This document shows, piece after piece, positions 53,052 to 62,197 of a stretch of 64,000 nt of DNA. The stretch comes from Lachnospiraceae bacterium GAM79 (GTDB lineage Bacteria; Bacillota; Clostridia; Lachnospirales; Lachnospiraceae). A program made the position numbers and the translations under genes. Location: assembly GCA_003584705.1 (NCBI GenBank), contig AP018536.1, positions 558,001-622,000 on the forward strand, read 5' to 3'. The first letter of the stretch is position 1, and every line of letters starts with the position of its first letter. Below the pieces are notes generated by a model. It made no database searches. It worked only from the letters and a program-made list of their open reading frames with translations, and was not told where the DNA came from.

Positions 53052-53912
53052 ATGAAAAAACAATACAGATTAGCAACATTTGCACTGTCCGCCTGCCTGT
53101 TAATGGCATGTGGCGCCCGGGAGACCAATGCACCGGAGAACAACGAAGCGGAGAAACAAACCGAAAATATTTCCAATATAGACACTAAAATAGATGAGGC
53201 AGAGACCTCCGGAGCTCTCACAGAGTCCGAATCCCGGGAAACACCCATTGCACCGAAAGAGATCCTCATAGATTTCACTGGAATCTCGGAATTTCACCCG
53301 GAAGGAACTGCGGCGCAGCCCTATTCCCTGGAAATCCTTTCCGAGACGTATAACAATATTACTTTTGCAGACGAATGGTACAATGCATCGGAAGACATTT
53401 CCCTTCCCATGATCGGAGAAAACTGGGACTGCTTCTATGATGAAAATTATACCTATCAGTGGGAGTATACCTATCAGTGGGAGGATGGAAAACTCAGCAT
53501 TTTCGATGGTGAGAACTGCCTGTATGTACTGGAATATCCGACAGACAAATGGTACGTCAACGGTAATAATGCCTGCCTTGAGAACGGAATTTTTTACGGG
53601 GCTTCAGTAATGAACGGTTATGCGCAGCCGGACAGCTGCTTTATGTTTGCCTATGATCTGGAAAATGAGAAACTGCTGTGGCGAAGTGCAGACCAGACTT
53701 ATAACAGCATGAATTTTCTCGTGAAAGGGGACGTGATCTTCTGCGGCTATGGCTTTACCGCAGAGGACGATTATCTCTATCAGCTGGATAAAAATACCGG
53801 AGAGGTGATCGACCGCCTGTCTCTGAAAAAGATGCCGGACCTCATGGCAGAGAAGGATGACCGGTTGTATGTGCACACCTATAGTTATGATTATGTGATT
53901 GAGATATTTTAA
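53052..53912 (+). CDS. lipoprotein with propeller-like C-terminal part
   Basis: 286 residues: signal peptide with lipobox LLMACG, a Glu/Thr-rich linker, a middle domain with a direct duplication YTYQWEYTYQWE (15-bp DNA repeat at about 53449-53481), then blade-like repeats (CLYVLEYPTDKWYVNGNNAC, CFMFAYDLENEKLLWRSADQ, DYLYQLDKNTGEVIDRLSLK) like PQQ/WD-type propellers. Anchored outside the membrane. AAGGGAG precedes the start. It shares its leader structure with the HTH gene downstream, so the two are probably co-regulated. Confidence 0.75.
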   Translation: MKKQYRLATFALSACLLMACGARETNAPENNEAEKQTENISNIDTKIDEAETSGALTESESRETPIAPKEILIDFTGISEFHPEGTAAQPYSLEILSETYNNITFADEWYNASEDISLPMIGENWDCFYDENYTYQWEYTYQWEDGKLSIFDGENCLYVLEYPTDKWYVNGNNACLENGIFYGASVMNGYAQPDSCFMFAYDLENEKLLWRSADQTYNSMNFLVKGDVIFCGYGFTAEDDYLYQLDKNTGEVIDRLSLKKMPDLMAEKDDRLYVHTYSYDYVIEIF

Positions 53913-53969
53913 ATTGAAAATATCAAAATAATTGATATCGGTCGACTATCTTATCATTAAATATTGAAT

Positions 53970-54023
53970 GTGCAATAAAAATATGCTATTTTAAAAATGT
54001 AACATAAAAAGAGTTACATTTTT
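53970..54023 (+). promoter_or_regulatory. conserved stem-loop leader, copy B
   Basis: Stem AAAAATGTAAC / GTTACATTTTT, all 11 pairs perfect, around the same ATAAAAAGA loop as copy A. It ends 15 bp before the ATG of the HTH-like gene, close to its ribosome-binding site. The upstream 25 bp (GTGCAA.AAAAATATG.TATTTT) are conserved too and may hold a promoter. Confidence 0.6.
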
Positions 54024-54038
54024 AAAAATGGTGACTAT

Positions 54039-54989
54039 ATGAAGAATTTTTTGGAAAAAACATTGCGTCAAAATGTGATGATAGAAGAAACTGAATATTT
54101 GAATGAGAAGCTGCCCCTGGCCTTTCGTGGAAGATACACTTTTTATAAGGTTGAAACAAACGGTTCACCATGGATAGCAATTCAACCCAAGGCAGATGTT
54201 GGCTTGGCAGCGCTTAGAAAGGACTGGATTAAAATTGAAAAGGCAGCAGGTCTTAATTGCGCCATTTTTTTTGATTCTACATCATTTTATATTAAAGAAA
54301 AATTATTGGAAGAGGGAATTCCCTTTGTACTGAAAGATAAACAGGTGTACTTGCCTTTTATCGGATATTTGCTGTCCAATGAGAATGAAAGGAAAATTTC
54401 TCCGGTTCATTTAATTTCATTTTTAACACAAAAAGTTATATTGGTTGCAATATATGAAAAATGGGAAAATGTTACTGCATCAAAAGCTGCAATAAGATTA
54501 GGCGTTACGAAAATGTCTGCAAACAGGTGCTTTGATGAAATTGAGTATCTGAATGTGGATATTTTGGGTATGAAGGGTAAATCCAGGGTGATAACTGTTC
54601 CGGCGGATATTCAGAAACTGTGGAATGATGTACGGGTCATATTGAGAAACCCTGTGATTGCAAGGTATGAGCTAAAAGAGGATATTCAATTGGAAAAAAA
54701 GGCAGGAATCACTGCACTATGTGAGTACTCATTACTTTCGGATAATGAATATCCGACTTATGCAATTACCAAAAAAGAAATAACAGAATCCGGAATTAGA
54801 AAAATGAAGCAGGTACATTCCGGGGAAGAAATAGGATGCGTTGTTCTGGAACTGGGATACTTTATTGATTTTAAGAATAAGAAACTGGAAGATCCATTGA
54901 GTGTGACATTGTCGCTTACAGAGAGTGAGAAACAGGATGAAAGAATTGGTATTTCTATAAAGAGGATGCTGGAGGAATACGTATGGTAA
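54039..54989 (+). CDS. uncharacterised protein with putative helix-turn-helix (AbiEi-like appearance)
   Basis: 316 residues, no signal peptide or membrane helix. The N-terminal half (PLAFRGRYTFYKVETNGSPW, LNCAIFFDSTSFYIKEKLLE, IPFVLKDKQVYLPFIGYLLS) is alpha/beta and looks like a small nuclease-like or ligand fold. The middle has a probable winged helix (NVTASKAAIRLGVTKMSANR, CFDEIEYLNVDILGMKGKSR). The overall layout resembles AbiEi/MarR-type antitoxin-like regulators, but I cannot assign a family. With a covarying GTAAC/GTTAC stem-loop right before its start, autoregulation by DNA or RNA binding is plausible. No toxin-like partner gene is adjacent. Confidence 0.6.
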   Translation: MKNFLEKTLRQNVMIEETEYLNEKLPLAFRGRYTFYKVETNGSPWIAIQPKADVGLAALRKDWIKIEKAAGLNCAIFFDSTSFYIKEKLLEEGIPFVLKDKQVYLPFIGYLLSNENERKISPVHLISFLTQKVILVAIYEKWENVTASKAAIRLGVTKMSANRCFDEIEYLNVDILGMKGKSRVITVPADIQKLWNDVRVILRNPVIARYELKEDIQLEKKAGITALCEYSLLSDNEYPTYAITKKEITESGIRKMKQVHSGEEIGCVVLELGYFIDFKNKKLEDPLSVTLSLTESEKQDERIGISIKRMLEEYVW

Positions 54990-55032
54990 AAGGCTTTTGA
55001 AAAATCTTGTGGGAGGAGGATTCAGAAAAAGT

Positions 55033-55661
55033 ATGTACAAAGCAAAGATGAGGTGTGTGGCATTATTAATAATTATGTTAAGCATGGTAAGCTGTGGGCA
55101 GAATAGACCGGAACAGAATGATACAGAACAGAATACTTCAGAAGTTACCGAGGAGATGACACCTAATACCATAACGACTACAGCAGTATCAAATGAAGAG
55201 ACTGAACCGGTTGATTTATCGGAAGATTTCAGTTTGGAAAATTTAAAAGGGAAAACCGATCCGGAAGTAATCAGACAGGAATTATCCGTCCTTCCGTTAA
55301 ATATAGAAGAACTCAAAGATTATCCGGTGTATGTCTTGGATTGGCAGTCAAGGGAATGTAGCGGAGCAGAATTGCTGGACGAATTTTACGAGCAGACATC
55401 AGAGAATCAACCGGCGCAATTAGTGATTGTACACTATTTAGTGAGTGAGGAATTGATTACAGCGAGATGTATTTCCATTCCCTGAACATAATTAGAAAGC
55501 AGCCGGAACAAAGTGAAATTGAACTAATAATGATAGTATTTACGGATCAGGAAGATGTCTCCGATGAAAAGGCGGAACAGTATGTGGAACTGCTATATGA
55601 CGGGAAGAGACCGGAGAACGTAGAGGTGCGTCCTTTCCTGAATTTACGGAAGACAAGTTAA
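55033..55661 (+). pseudogene. frameshifted lipoprotein gene
   Basis: ATG 55033 opens a lipoprotein (lipobox LSMVSCGQ, acidic linker, FSLENLKGKTDPEVIRQELS, YVLDWQSRECSGAELLDEFY) that stops at 55485. The natural continuation (FHSLNIIRKQPEQSEIELIM, VFTDQEDVSDEKAEQYVELL) is in the -1 frame from about 55467 to 55661, pointing to a lost base near 55465. A further shift near 55640 would extend it again (FPEFTEDKLSY). The family may be DUF4362-like, a weak call. GGAGGAGG is rather far from the ATG. Confidence 0.6.
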
Positions 55662-55750
55662 GTTATACAGTGGGAAGTTGTGGCAGCAGTGCTTGTTTTT
55701 TTACCTGTTGAAAAAAATGATATTGCGACAACGTGCGAGGGGGATTACGA

Positions 55751-57565
55751 ATGAAAACTTTTAAAACAATAGCATCATTGCTGGTAGGTACAGTATCATC
55801 TTTGCTGTTAATGGGATGCGGAGAAATAGACGCCGGGACGAAAACATCTGCGTGGGAGAAAGAGACTGCTACAATTGTGCCGGAAGAACCTAAAACGGAG
55901 ATTATACTTGGAGATATCGGGAGAGCGTCGACATTACAGGAAGCAGTAGCTGATTTTAATAGTAAAAATGACGGAATAACAATCACAATACATGATTATT
56001 ACGAAGAAAATATAAGCGACGGAATTAGTCGTTTGTATGATGATATTTTGACAGGAAAAGGACCTGATATCATTAGTTTTTCGACAGATGAAATGGACGT
56101 GGAAGTGCTTAGAGAAAAGGGTGCGATAGAGAATCTTATTCCTTATCTGGAGAAAAGTGATGTGATTGGGGAAGAGGACATCGTTGATTCCGCGCATCAG
56201 GTTTTGACATCGGATGGCGGCTTGTATATGTTGCCAACGAATTTTGTGTTATATACATTGATAACAAAAGAAAAATGGTGCAGTAACAAAGAAAATTTTA
56301 CCTTCGAGGAAGCCTTGCGGGCCGTTCGGGAATGTAAAGAGGATCCTATGATTTCACGGGATTTATTTTTACAGGAAGGGGCAATCTGCGGAGGATATTC
56401 CGGGGAAACGGAAGATAACAGATTGGAACAATATATAAAAATTGCAGAACAATTACCGCAACAGGCGATGTTTCAAACGAATGACCTTTTGATGCGGGAA
56501 GGAAAAATTCCATTCAATCTTGAGTGCATAGGTGACATGCAACAATATTTATATAAAAAATCCGTATGGGGTGAGGATGCAGTCTATACAGGATTTCCGG
56601 GAGCAGAAGGAAACGGAAGAATATTTATTTTTGTCAACTGTTTCGCCATTAACAGTCAAAGCACGCACAAAGAAGAAGCATGGAAGTTTGTGGAAAGCTA
56701 TTTTACTGAGGAAGGACAGAAAACGATTGCTCCCAATTGGAATTTCTCAATATTGCAAGATGTGCTGGATCAACAGCTTAGTGATAGTAGAAAGCAGGAA
56801 TATTATCAGACATCGGATGGAAAAAGAGAGAAACTTCCTATTCTGACATACGAAATTGGCGGTACCTATGAAAATGTTTATGCGGCACAAGATGAGGATA
56901 TACAGGATGTAAGGGAGATGATAAATAATACGAAGGTAATGCAACGCAGTGACCTTCCTTTCATAGGGATTACGCAGGAAGAGACGTTGTATTATTTTAA
57001 TGGAGAAAAAAGTATAGAAGAAACAGTAGCGGCTATAAGGAATAGAATTGGTGAAATGCCGAATGCAACAAATGCACAGACAGATAGGGATGTCGTTATC
57101 AATATAGGGGATTTTTCAGTTTCCTTATATGAAAGTGAGCAGGAAATATTGGGGAAGCTGGATAAGATGGGGCTGTTGTATGAAAAGGTTGAGGATTCGG
57201 ATAACAAAAAATATAATTATTATTATAACGTAGGTGATGGGGAAGCTCAATTTGTACAAGTTTATTTTCTTGAAAAAGAATGTGTCAGAATAAGAATCAG
57301 CAGTAATGAAACATTCGCACATACCTCGAGAGGCATATATTCCGGAAATACTTATTCTCAAATGGTCGACCAATATGGAGATTCTTATGAAAAACATACT
57401 TATATGGGCAAAGAGAGATATACCATTTATCGTTATGCTTTAGGAGAATGTTTCCATGAATTCGGCATACCGGGGGAAGCGACCGGTGAAATCTATAATG
57501 TTGATGTTTATGTTTCCGGTCAGATGCCTATCTATGATTATGGAGAAGAGATTGTAGAGGATTAG
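55751..57565 (+). CDS. extracellular solute-binding lipoprotein (family 1) with extra C-terminal domain
   Basis: 604 residues from ATG 55751 (GAGGGGGA upstream). Lipobox LLLMGCGE. The solute-binding fold at about 50-420 has LQEAVADFNSKNDGITITIH, DILTGKGPDIISFSTDEMDV, LTSDGGLYMLPTNFVLYTLI, FPGAEGNGRIFIFVNCFAIN and HKEEAWKFVESYFTEEGQKT, as in sugar-type ABC binding proteins. A further 150 residues at the end (FSVSLYESEQEILGKLDKMG, YSQMVDQYGDSYEKHTYMGK) form a separate domain not usual for binding proteins. No permease or ATPase is adjacent, so it may act as a sensor within the envelope cluster rather than in transport. Confidence 0.8.
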   Translation: MKTFKTIASLLVGTVSSLLLMGCGEIDAGTKTSAWEKETATIVPEEPKTEIILGDIGRASTLQEAVADFNSKNDGITITIHDYYEENISDGISRLYDDILTGKGPDIISFSTDEMDVEVLREKGAIENLIPYLEKSDVIGEEDIVDSAHQVLTSDGGLYMLPTNFVLYTLITKEKWCSNKENFTFEEALRAVRECKEDPMISRDLFLQEGAICGGYSGETEDNRLEQYIKIAEQLPQQAMFQTNDLLMREGKIPFNLECIGDMQQYLYKKSVWGEDAVYTGFPGAEGNGRIFIFVNCFAINSQSTHKEEAWKFVESYFTEEGQKTIAPNWNFSILQDVLDQQLSDSRKQEYYQTSDGKREKLPILTYEIGGTYENVYAAQDEDIQDVREMINNTKVMQRSDLPFIGITQEETLYYFNGEKSIEETVAAIRNRIGEMPNATNAQTDRDVVINIGDFSVSLYESEQEILGKLDKMGLLYEKVEDSDNKKYNYYYNVGDGEAQFVQVYFLEKECVRIRISSNETFAHTSRGIYSGNTYSQMVDQYGDSYEKHTYMGKERYTIYRYALGECFHEFGIPGEATGEIYNVDVYVSGQMPIYDYGEEIVED

Positions 57566-57586
57566 AAATTTTTTGAAAATATGTAA

Positions 57587-57664
57587 GGCGATGAGACGGA
57601 CTATAGGGAATGGCTGAACGCAAACGAAGGTAATGTTGAAGAACTGGAGATTCCATATTTTTGA
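57587..57664 (+). pseudogene. short C-terminal gene remnant
   Basis: 25 codons (GDETDYREWLNANEGNVEEL) to a TGA at 57662, without a start, right after the solute-binding gene. It reads like the end of a lost protein, but the family cannot be named from so little. Confidence 0.3.
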
Positions 57665-57706
57665 TTTACAGAAGAAAATAGAAGATAATAGGGGATAAAC
57701 AAAAAG

Positions 57707-59452
57707 ATGACCAAGAAGCAGAAAGTAGTATTTGCAGTTGTGGCAGCAGTGCTTGCAGTTGTGGCAGCAGTGCTTGTGCTGGGGATAATTTTGTCTTACG
57801 TATGCTATCATTTTATTTATGGGACAAGAATCACTTCCCGGGAGGGAGAAGCATACCACAAATTAGAAGGAAAGGGAGTATACAGCCCGTTAGCGGTGTT
57901 TCCTTCCGCAGATATGGATACCGTTTCACAGGATTTTTATTATCAGACCCGTGATGAAATCTTTGCGGCAACCTGCCAGATCTATTTGGAAAATCAATAT
58001 ACCAGGGAACAGTATGAGGCAGAAACAGAGCGTCTGCGGAATTTGGAATTTTCTTATCAGGATCAGACGAATATGCTCTATCAGGATGAAGAAAATTATT
58101 GCAGCGTTGCGTATGTGGCAATGGCAAATTGGACCGACCGATATGAATATGCCATCACGTTAGATGACAGTAATACCATTATTTATGTTTATCTGCAGAA
58201 CATGGATGCGAAGGACATACATATGCAGTCTGATTACCTTCCGAAATATTTTCAGGATAATAATGCCGGAAAGCATCAGGATACAGACCCTATGACCTCG
58301 GATTACAGAAGCTTCTATGCGTTCCGGATAGGAGATCATTATATAGATTGCATGGATTTAGCGGATCAGATTGAAATCGCCGATACCGAGCCGAAGATTC
58401 AGGCAGAGGCTGTAGCACAGGAAGTTGAGACACCGGAACCTCAGACGATTGCTTCGGATACATCTGAAGAAAAGGACACGAGCAGCATGCTCATTAATTC
58501 TGAGATTGAAATAAGTGCAGATTTAGATGGAGATGGGAAAGAAGATATAGTGCGTGTTGTAGATAACGGCGATATCGATGACTTAGCAAAAGATGGTACA
58601 CGACTCATAGCGAATGTGAATGGCGCAGATACGGCAATAAAGGATTACGAAGGATACGTTTATAGTTCGAGGATTACTACCGGTGATCTGTCAGGAGATG
58701 GTAAAGCGGATGTATTATTGGAAAGGTACATCTTCGGAAGCAATTATGGTGCTGTTACAATTTCGATTCTGCATTTAGAGGATACCGGATGGGTGGAATA
58801 TCCATATAACTTTATACATAATCCCAATATTGATTCAGAACAGCCTGATAAATTCGGTGATGTTAAGATTGATGACAAGCGGCCAATAGACAGTTATATC
58901 GGGGCAACCATATTTGAAAAAGACGGAAAAACGATGGTTCGTTTTATCTCATTACAATATGAAGTCGATGACGAAAGCACGGTAAAATGTACAGAGGCAT
59001 CCTATCGGGAAGATGGGTGGTATATAGAAGATATTAGATTAATTGATAATTATTATGATAAGAGAGAAGAACTATTAGCGCCGCAGGATGATACACTGAC
59101 GATAAGAGGAGAAGTGGCTGGGAACGAGGATAGAAAAATAGTATACGAGATAGCAAAAGAATTTTCGGAGGCCTATTTTCAAGGTGATTCGGAAACAATT
59201 AAAAAGTATTTAGTGGAAGATTACAGTGGAACACTGGATACTTATGCAGAGTTCCGGGAATCTAAAGGAAAAGAAACTGTTTGTATAAATAGGATAAAAG
59301 GATTAGCGGATGTTGGGGATGAAACGGGGGTAACCTATACAGTGCAGGCGGAATTTTTGCCGGCAGGAGAAGACTCCTTGTTTTATCTTTTTATGGACTT
59401 TGAGAAGCAAGAAGGCGGATGGCGGATAAGGACATACGGATTAGAAAAATAA
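57707..59452 (+). CDS. membrane-anchored protein with FG-GAP/VCBS-like calcium motifs
   Basis: 581 residues. One N-terminal helix (VVFAVVAAVLAVVAAVLVLG), lengthened by a 21-bp tandem duplication. The outer part has a helical domain (QDFYYQTRDEIFAATCQIYL, LENQYTREQYEAETERLRNL), a Glu/Thr-rich linker near 235-260, calcium-binding-type repeats DLDGDGKEDIV and GDLSGDGKADVLL of an FG-GAP-like propeller, and a C-terminal cystatin/NTF2-like domain (EIAKEFSEAYFQGDSETIKK). It shares the calcium-motif style with both M56 ectodomains. Function unknown; surface sensing or adhesion is plausible. Confidence 0.7.
   Translation: MTKKQKVVFAVVAAVLAVVAAVLVLGIILSYVCYHFIYGTRITSREGEAYHKLEGKGVYSPLAVFPSADMDTVSQDFYYQTRDEIFAATCQIYLENQYTREQYEAETERLRNLEFSYQDQTNMLYQDEENYCSVAYVAMANWTDRYEYAITLDDSNTIIYVYLQNMDAKDIHMQSDYLPKYFQDNNAGKHQDTDPMTSDYRSFYAFRIGDHYIDCMDLADQIEIADTEPKIQAEAVAQEVETPEPQTIASDTSEEKDTSSMLINSEIEISADLDGDGKEDIVRVVDNGDIDDLAKDGTRLIANVNGADTAIKDYEGYVYSSRITTGDLSGDGKADVLLERYIFGSNYGAVTISILHLEDTGWVEYPYNFIHNPNIDSEQPDKFGDVKIDDKRPIDSYIGATIFEKDGKTMVRFISLQYEVDDESTVKCTEASYREDGWYIEDIRLIDNYYDKREELLAPQDDTLTIRGEVAGNEDRKIVYEIAKEFSEAYFQGDSETIKKYLVEDYSGTLDTYAEFRESKGKETVCINRIKGLADVGDETGVTYTVQAEFLPAGEDSLFYLFMDFEKQEGGWRIRTYGLEK
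57734..57775 (+). repeat. 21-bp tandem duplication in the membrane helix
   Basis: Two exact copies of GCAGTTGTGGCAGCAGTGCT(T) encode AVVAAVL twice. Twenty bases of the unit also occur at 55676-55695, after the frameshifted lipoprotein gene. Confidence 0.85.
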
Positions 59453-59588
59453 GAGCTTAAGGAAAGCACACAAAAATTTAAACTTTTCAATATGCAGTTG
59501 ACACAGTCAGTGAATTGCCATATTCTAATTATAGAGAGGTCTCCATTAACCTTTGGTAATCAAGCCATAAAGAGATGAACATTAACGA

Positions 59589-59617
59589 GTGGGAAGATTC
59601 GTCTTCCCACATTTTTT
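59589..59617 (+). terminator. intrinsic terminator ending the envelope cluster
   Basis: GTGGGAAGA / TCTTCCCAC stem with TTCG tetraloop followed by ATTTTTT. Confidence 0.9.
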
Positions 59618-59666
59618 AATCCAGTATTATGTGTGCACTAGGGGAAAAACTAATAAAAATGCGTAC

Positions 59667-60152
59667 TCACCGGTTCAGCCACCACACCCCCAGATTCAGA
59701 TACCCCGCGAACGCCACCCACACCAGATAAGGCAGCATCAGCCATGCGGCAGGCTTCGAGATGCGGTAAAAAGCAACGGTAGTGGCGAGGATCAGGATCC
59801 ACAGAGCAACCAGCCACAAAAAGGCGAAAAGATACCATCCCAGGTTGAAGAACCAGATGGACCAGAAAAAATTAAAGATAAGCTGTACAGCATACAGGGT
59901 GAGGGCTTTCGTGTCCTCGCCTTTTTGCATGACAACGAGGTAAGAGGCGATTCCCATAAGGACGAACAGGATACTCCACACCACCGGGAAGAGCCACATA
60001 GGCGGTGTCAGGGGAGGCTGATTCACTATTTCAAAGGCTTTCATGCCGTCCATGGTGATCCAAGCGGAGAGTCCGCCTACTGCCAGAGGGATGGCAACGG
60101 CAGTGATGAGATTTTTCCAGTGAATATTATGAAATCTGTCGGAGAGTTGCAT
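59667..60152 (-). CDS. TspO/MBR-family membrane protein
   Basis: 161 residues from ATG 60152 (AAGAAGG upstream; the longer frame adds unlikely sequence). Five membrane helices with the family's aromatic motifs: NQPPLTPPMWLFPVVWSILF, ASYLVVMQKGEDTKALTLYA, NFFWSIWFFNLGWYLFAFLW and LMLPYLVWVAFAGYLNLGVW. TspO proteins bind porphyrins and lipids and take part in stress regulation. Monocistronic. Confidence 0.93.
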   Translation of the reverse strand: MQLSDRFHNIHWKNLITAVAIPLAVGGLSAWITMDGMKAFEIVNQPPLTPPMWLFPVVWSILFVLMGIASYLVVMQKGEDTKALTLYAVQLIFNFFWSIWFFNLGWYLFAFLWLVALWILILATTVAFYRISKPAAWLMLPYLVWVAFAGYLNLGVWWLNR

Positions 60153-60377
60153 GGGAGCCTTCTTTGAAAATACGATTTTGCATGTGTCAATATCCGTGTA
60201 TTTCTGATTAGTATTGTATGAAAATGAGACAAAAATTATGTATCTAACTATAAAAAAAGGACAAAAATTGGGGACTATCGGCAAACGGAGGTTTTGGTGT
60301 ATGATTAAGAGTGTAATAAAGCATTATGACTATCAGAAACAGGAAATATTCAAGAAAAGGTAATAGGTAACATAGAT

Positions 60378-61730
60378 ATGGGCACAGAACACACACAGGG
60401 TTCCCTGACAAAAGAAGCGATCCGGCTGGCGTGGCCGGCGGTCTGCGAATCCTTTTTTATCGCACTGGCGGGCATGGTGGATACTTTTATGGTGAGTACG
60501 CTCGGGGCCAATGCAGTGGCAGCGGTAGGGCTGACCACACAGCCGAAGTTCCTGGGGCTGGCACTGTTCATCGCAGCGAATGTGGCAATCTCCGCCTTGG
60601 TGGCGAGACGACTTGGAGAGAAGAGGCAGCAGGCGGCCAACGAGATTCTGGTGATGACGATCTGCTTTTGCATTGTGGCAGCGGTGATCATCAGTGCACT
60701 GACGGTGGGATTCGCGGATCAGATTATTGAATTCTGCGGATCGAGTGAGGACACGCATGCCATGGCGGCGAGATACTACCGGATCATCATGGGTGGCATG
60801 ATCTTCAACGTATTGTCCATGGGAATCAATGCGGCACAGCGCGGCGCGGGCAATACGATGATCGCCCTTAGGACGAATCTGATCTCCAATCTGGTGAATA
60901 TCTGCGGCAATTACCTGCTGATCAACGGCCATTTCGGATTCCCGGCACTGGGAATCACCGGAGCCGCCATTGCTACGGTATTTGGTACGGTAGTGGCATG
61001 CGTGATGAGCATCGTCTCGATCTATCCGAAAGATGGATTTATCAGTATTCCGTATATGATTAAACATCATATTAGATTGCGGATGGAACCGCTGCTGGAG
61101 ATCATCAAAGTCGGCTATTCCGTGTTTATTGAGCAGGTATTGATGCGTATCGGATTCATGTCGACTGCTATGATGGCTGCGAAAATGGGTACGGAAGCCA
61201 TGGCGGCACATCAGGTAGGCATGAATATCCTCGGTCTGACGTTTTCATTCGGTGACGGTATGCAGGTAGCGGCGGTAGCGTTGATTGGACGGAGTCTGGG
61301 AGAACGTGACCCGGAGAAAGCGAAAAGCTATGGAGCTATCTGTAGACGTATCGGTATGGGAATCTCTGTTGCACTGGCGGTTATCTATTTCTTCGGAGGG
61401 GAGACCATCTACCGGATGTTCTTTAGAGAAGAAAATATTATTACGTACGGTGTGAATATTATTCATTGCATTTGTATCATTGTCCTGTTCCAGGTGTCTC
61501 AGGTCATCTACATGGGATGCCTGCGCGGCGCGGGAGATACCGCATACACGGCAGTGGCTTCTACGATCAGCGTTACTCTGATCCGTACGGCGGCATCCTA
61601 TATTTTCGGGTTTACTCTGGGACTGGGAATGACCGGTATCTGGATGGGCATTCTGGCGGATCAGGTATCCAGATTTCTGTTTGCGTCGATTCGGTTCCGA
61701 CAGGGAAAATGGGTGACAATTAAGATTTAA
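60378..61730 (+). CDS. MATE-family multidrug exporter
   Basis: 450 residues with 12 hydrophobic segments. MATE hallmarks: KEAIRLAWPAVCESFFIALA, MVDTFMVSTLGANAVAAVGL in the first half and the repeat FIEQVLMRIGFMSTAMMAAK, GTEAMAAHQVGMNILGLTFS in the second. It exports cationic drugs or metabolites using a Na+ or H+ gradient. It starts at ATG 60378, preceded by AAGAAAAGG. Stands alone with its own terminator. Confidence 0.95.
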   Translation: MGTEHTQGSLTKEAIRLAWPAVCESFFIALAGMVDTFMVSTLGANAVAAVGLTTQPKFLGLALFIAANVAISALVARRLGEKRQQAANEILVMTICFCIVAAVIISALTVGFADQIIEFCGSSEDTHAMAARYYRIIMGGMIFNVLSMGINAAQRGAGNTMIALRTNLISNLVNICGNYLLINGHFGFPALGITGAAIATVFGTVVACVMSIVSIYPKDGFISIPYMIKHHIRLRMEPLLEIIKVGYSVFIEQVLMRIGFMSTAMMAAKMGTEAMAAHQVGMNILGLTFSFGDGMQVAAVALIGRSLGERDPEKAKSYGAICRRIGMGISVALAVIYFFGGETIYRMFFREENIITYGVNIIHCICIIVLFQVSQVIYMGCLRGAGDTAYTAVASTISVTLIRTAASYIFGFTLGLGMTGIWMGILADQVSRFLFASIRFRQGKWVTIKI

Positions 61731-61763
61731 TGAGCGCAGGTAATGAGCTTATGATAATAACAA

Positions 61764-61797
61764 AACTCCCGGAGCAATATCGCACCGGGAGTTCTTG
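61764..61797 (+). terminator. terminator between MATE and DtxR-type genes
   Basis: AACTCCCGG / CCGGGAGTT stem with a 12-base loop, between convergent genes. Confidence 0.75.
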
Positions 61798-61831
61798 CGT
61801 TCAAATAATATGCAATGAGTTACTGTGAGTT

Positions 61832-62197
61832 CTATTTCGTCTTCAATGTCTTTTTCATAGCAGTGAAAGTCTCTGCACTGATCACATGTTCAATCCGGCA
61901 GGCATCTTCGGCAGCCACAGTGGGATCCACACCGATGGAAGTCAGCCAGTCTGTAAGAAATGTGTGACGTTCATAGATTTTCTCTGCGATTTCACGTCCC
62001 TTATCCAGCAGGGTGATGTAGCCTTCCTTGTCCATTTCAATATATTCCCCATTGCGAAGATTCTTCATAGCGACGCTGACGCTGGGCTTGGACACACCCA
62101 GATCGTTGGCAATATCAATGGAACGGACAACGCCGTTCTTTTTCTTCAGCACTAAGATCGTTTCCAGATAATTCTCAGCAGATTCCTGTATTTTCAT
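61832..62197 (-). CDS. DtxR/MntR-family metal-dependent regulator
   Basis: 121 residues. N-terminal winged helix (ESAENYLETILVLKKKNGVV, RSIDIANDLGVSKPSVSVAM, KNLRNGEYIEMDKEGYITL) and dimer/metal region ERHTFLTDWLTSIGVDPTVA, EDACRIEHVIS, with the His/Glu/Asp/Cys ligands of DtxR-type sensors. It lacks the SH3-like third domain, as in MntR-length members. It is divergent from feoA, and the palindrome at the feo promoter is its likely target, making it an iron- or manganese-responsive repressor. Confidence 0.93.
   Translation of the reverse strand: MKIQESAENYLETILVLKKKNGVVRSIDIANDLGVSKPSVSVAMKNLRNGEYIEMDKEGYITLLDKGREIAEKIYERHTFLTDWLTSIGVDPTVAAEDACRIEHVISAETFTAMKKTLKTK

Noticed and set aside
59589..60167. 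192-codon plus-strand ORF
   Set aside because: It is antisense to TspO, whose helices and motifs are clear; composition is Pro/His/Gln-rich as in shadow frames.
60333..61211. 292-codon minus-strand ORF
   Set aside because: Antisense to the MATE exporter; His/Arg-rich shadow reading.
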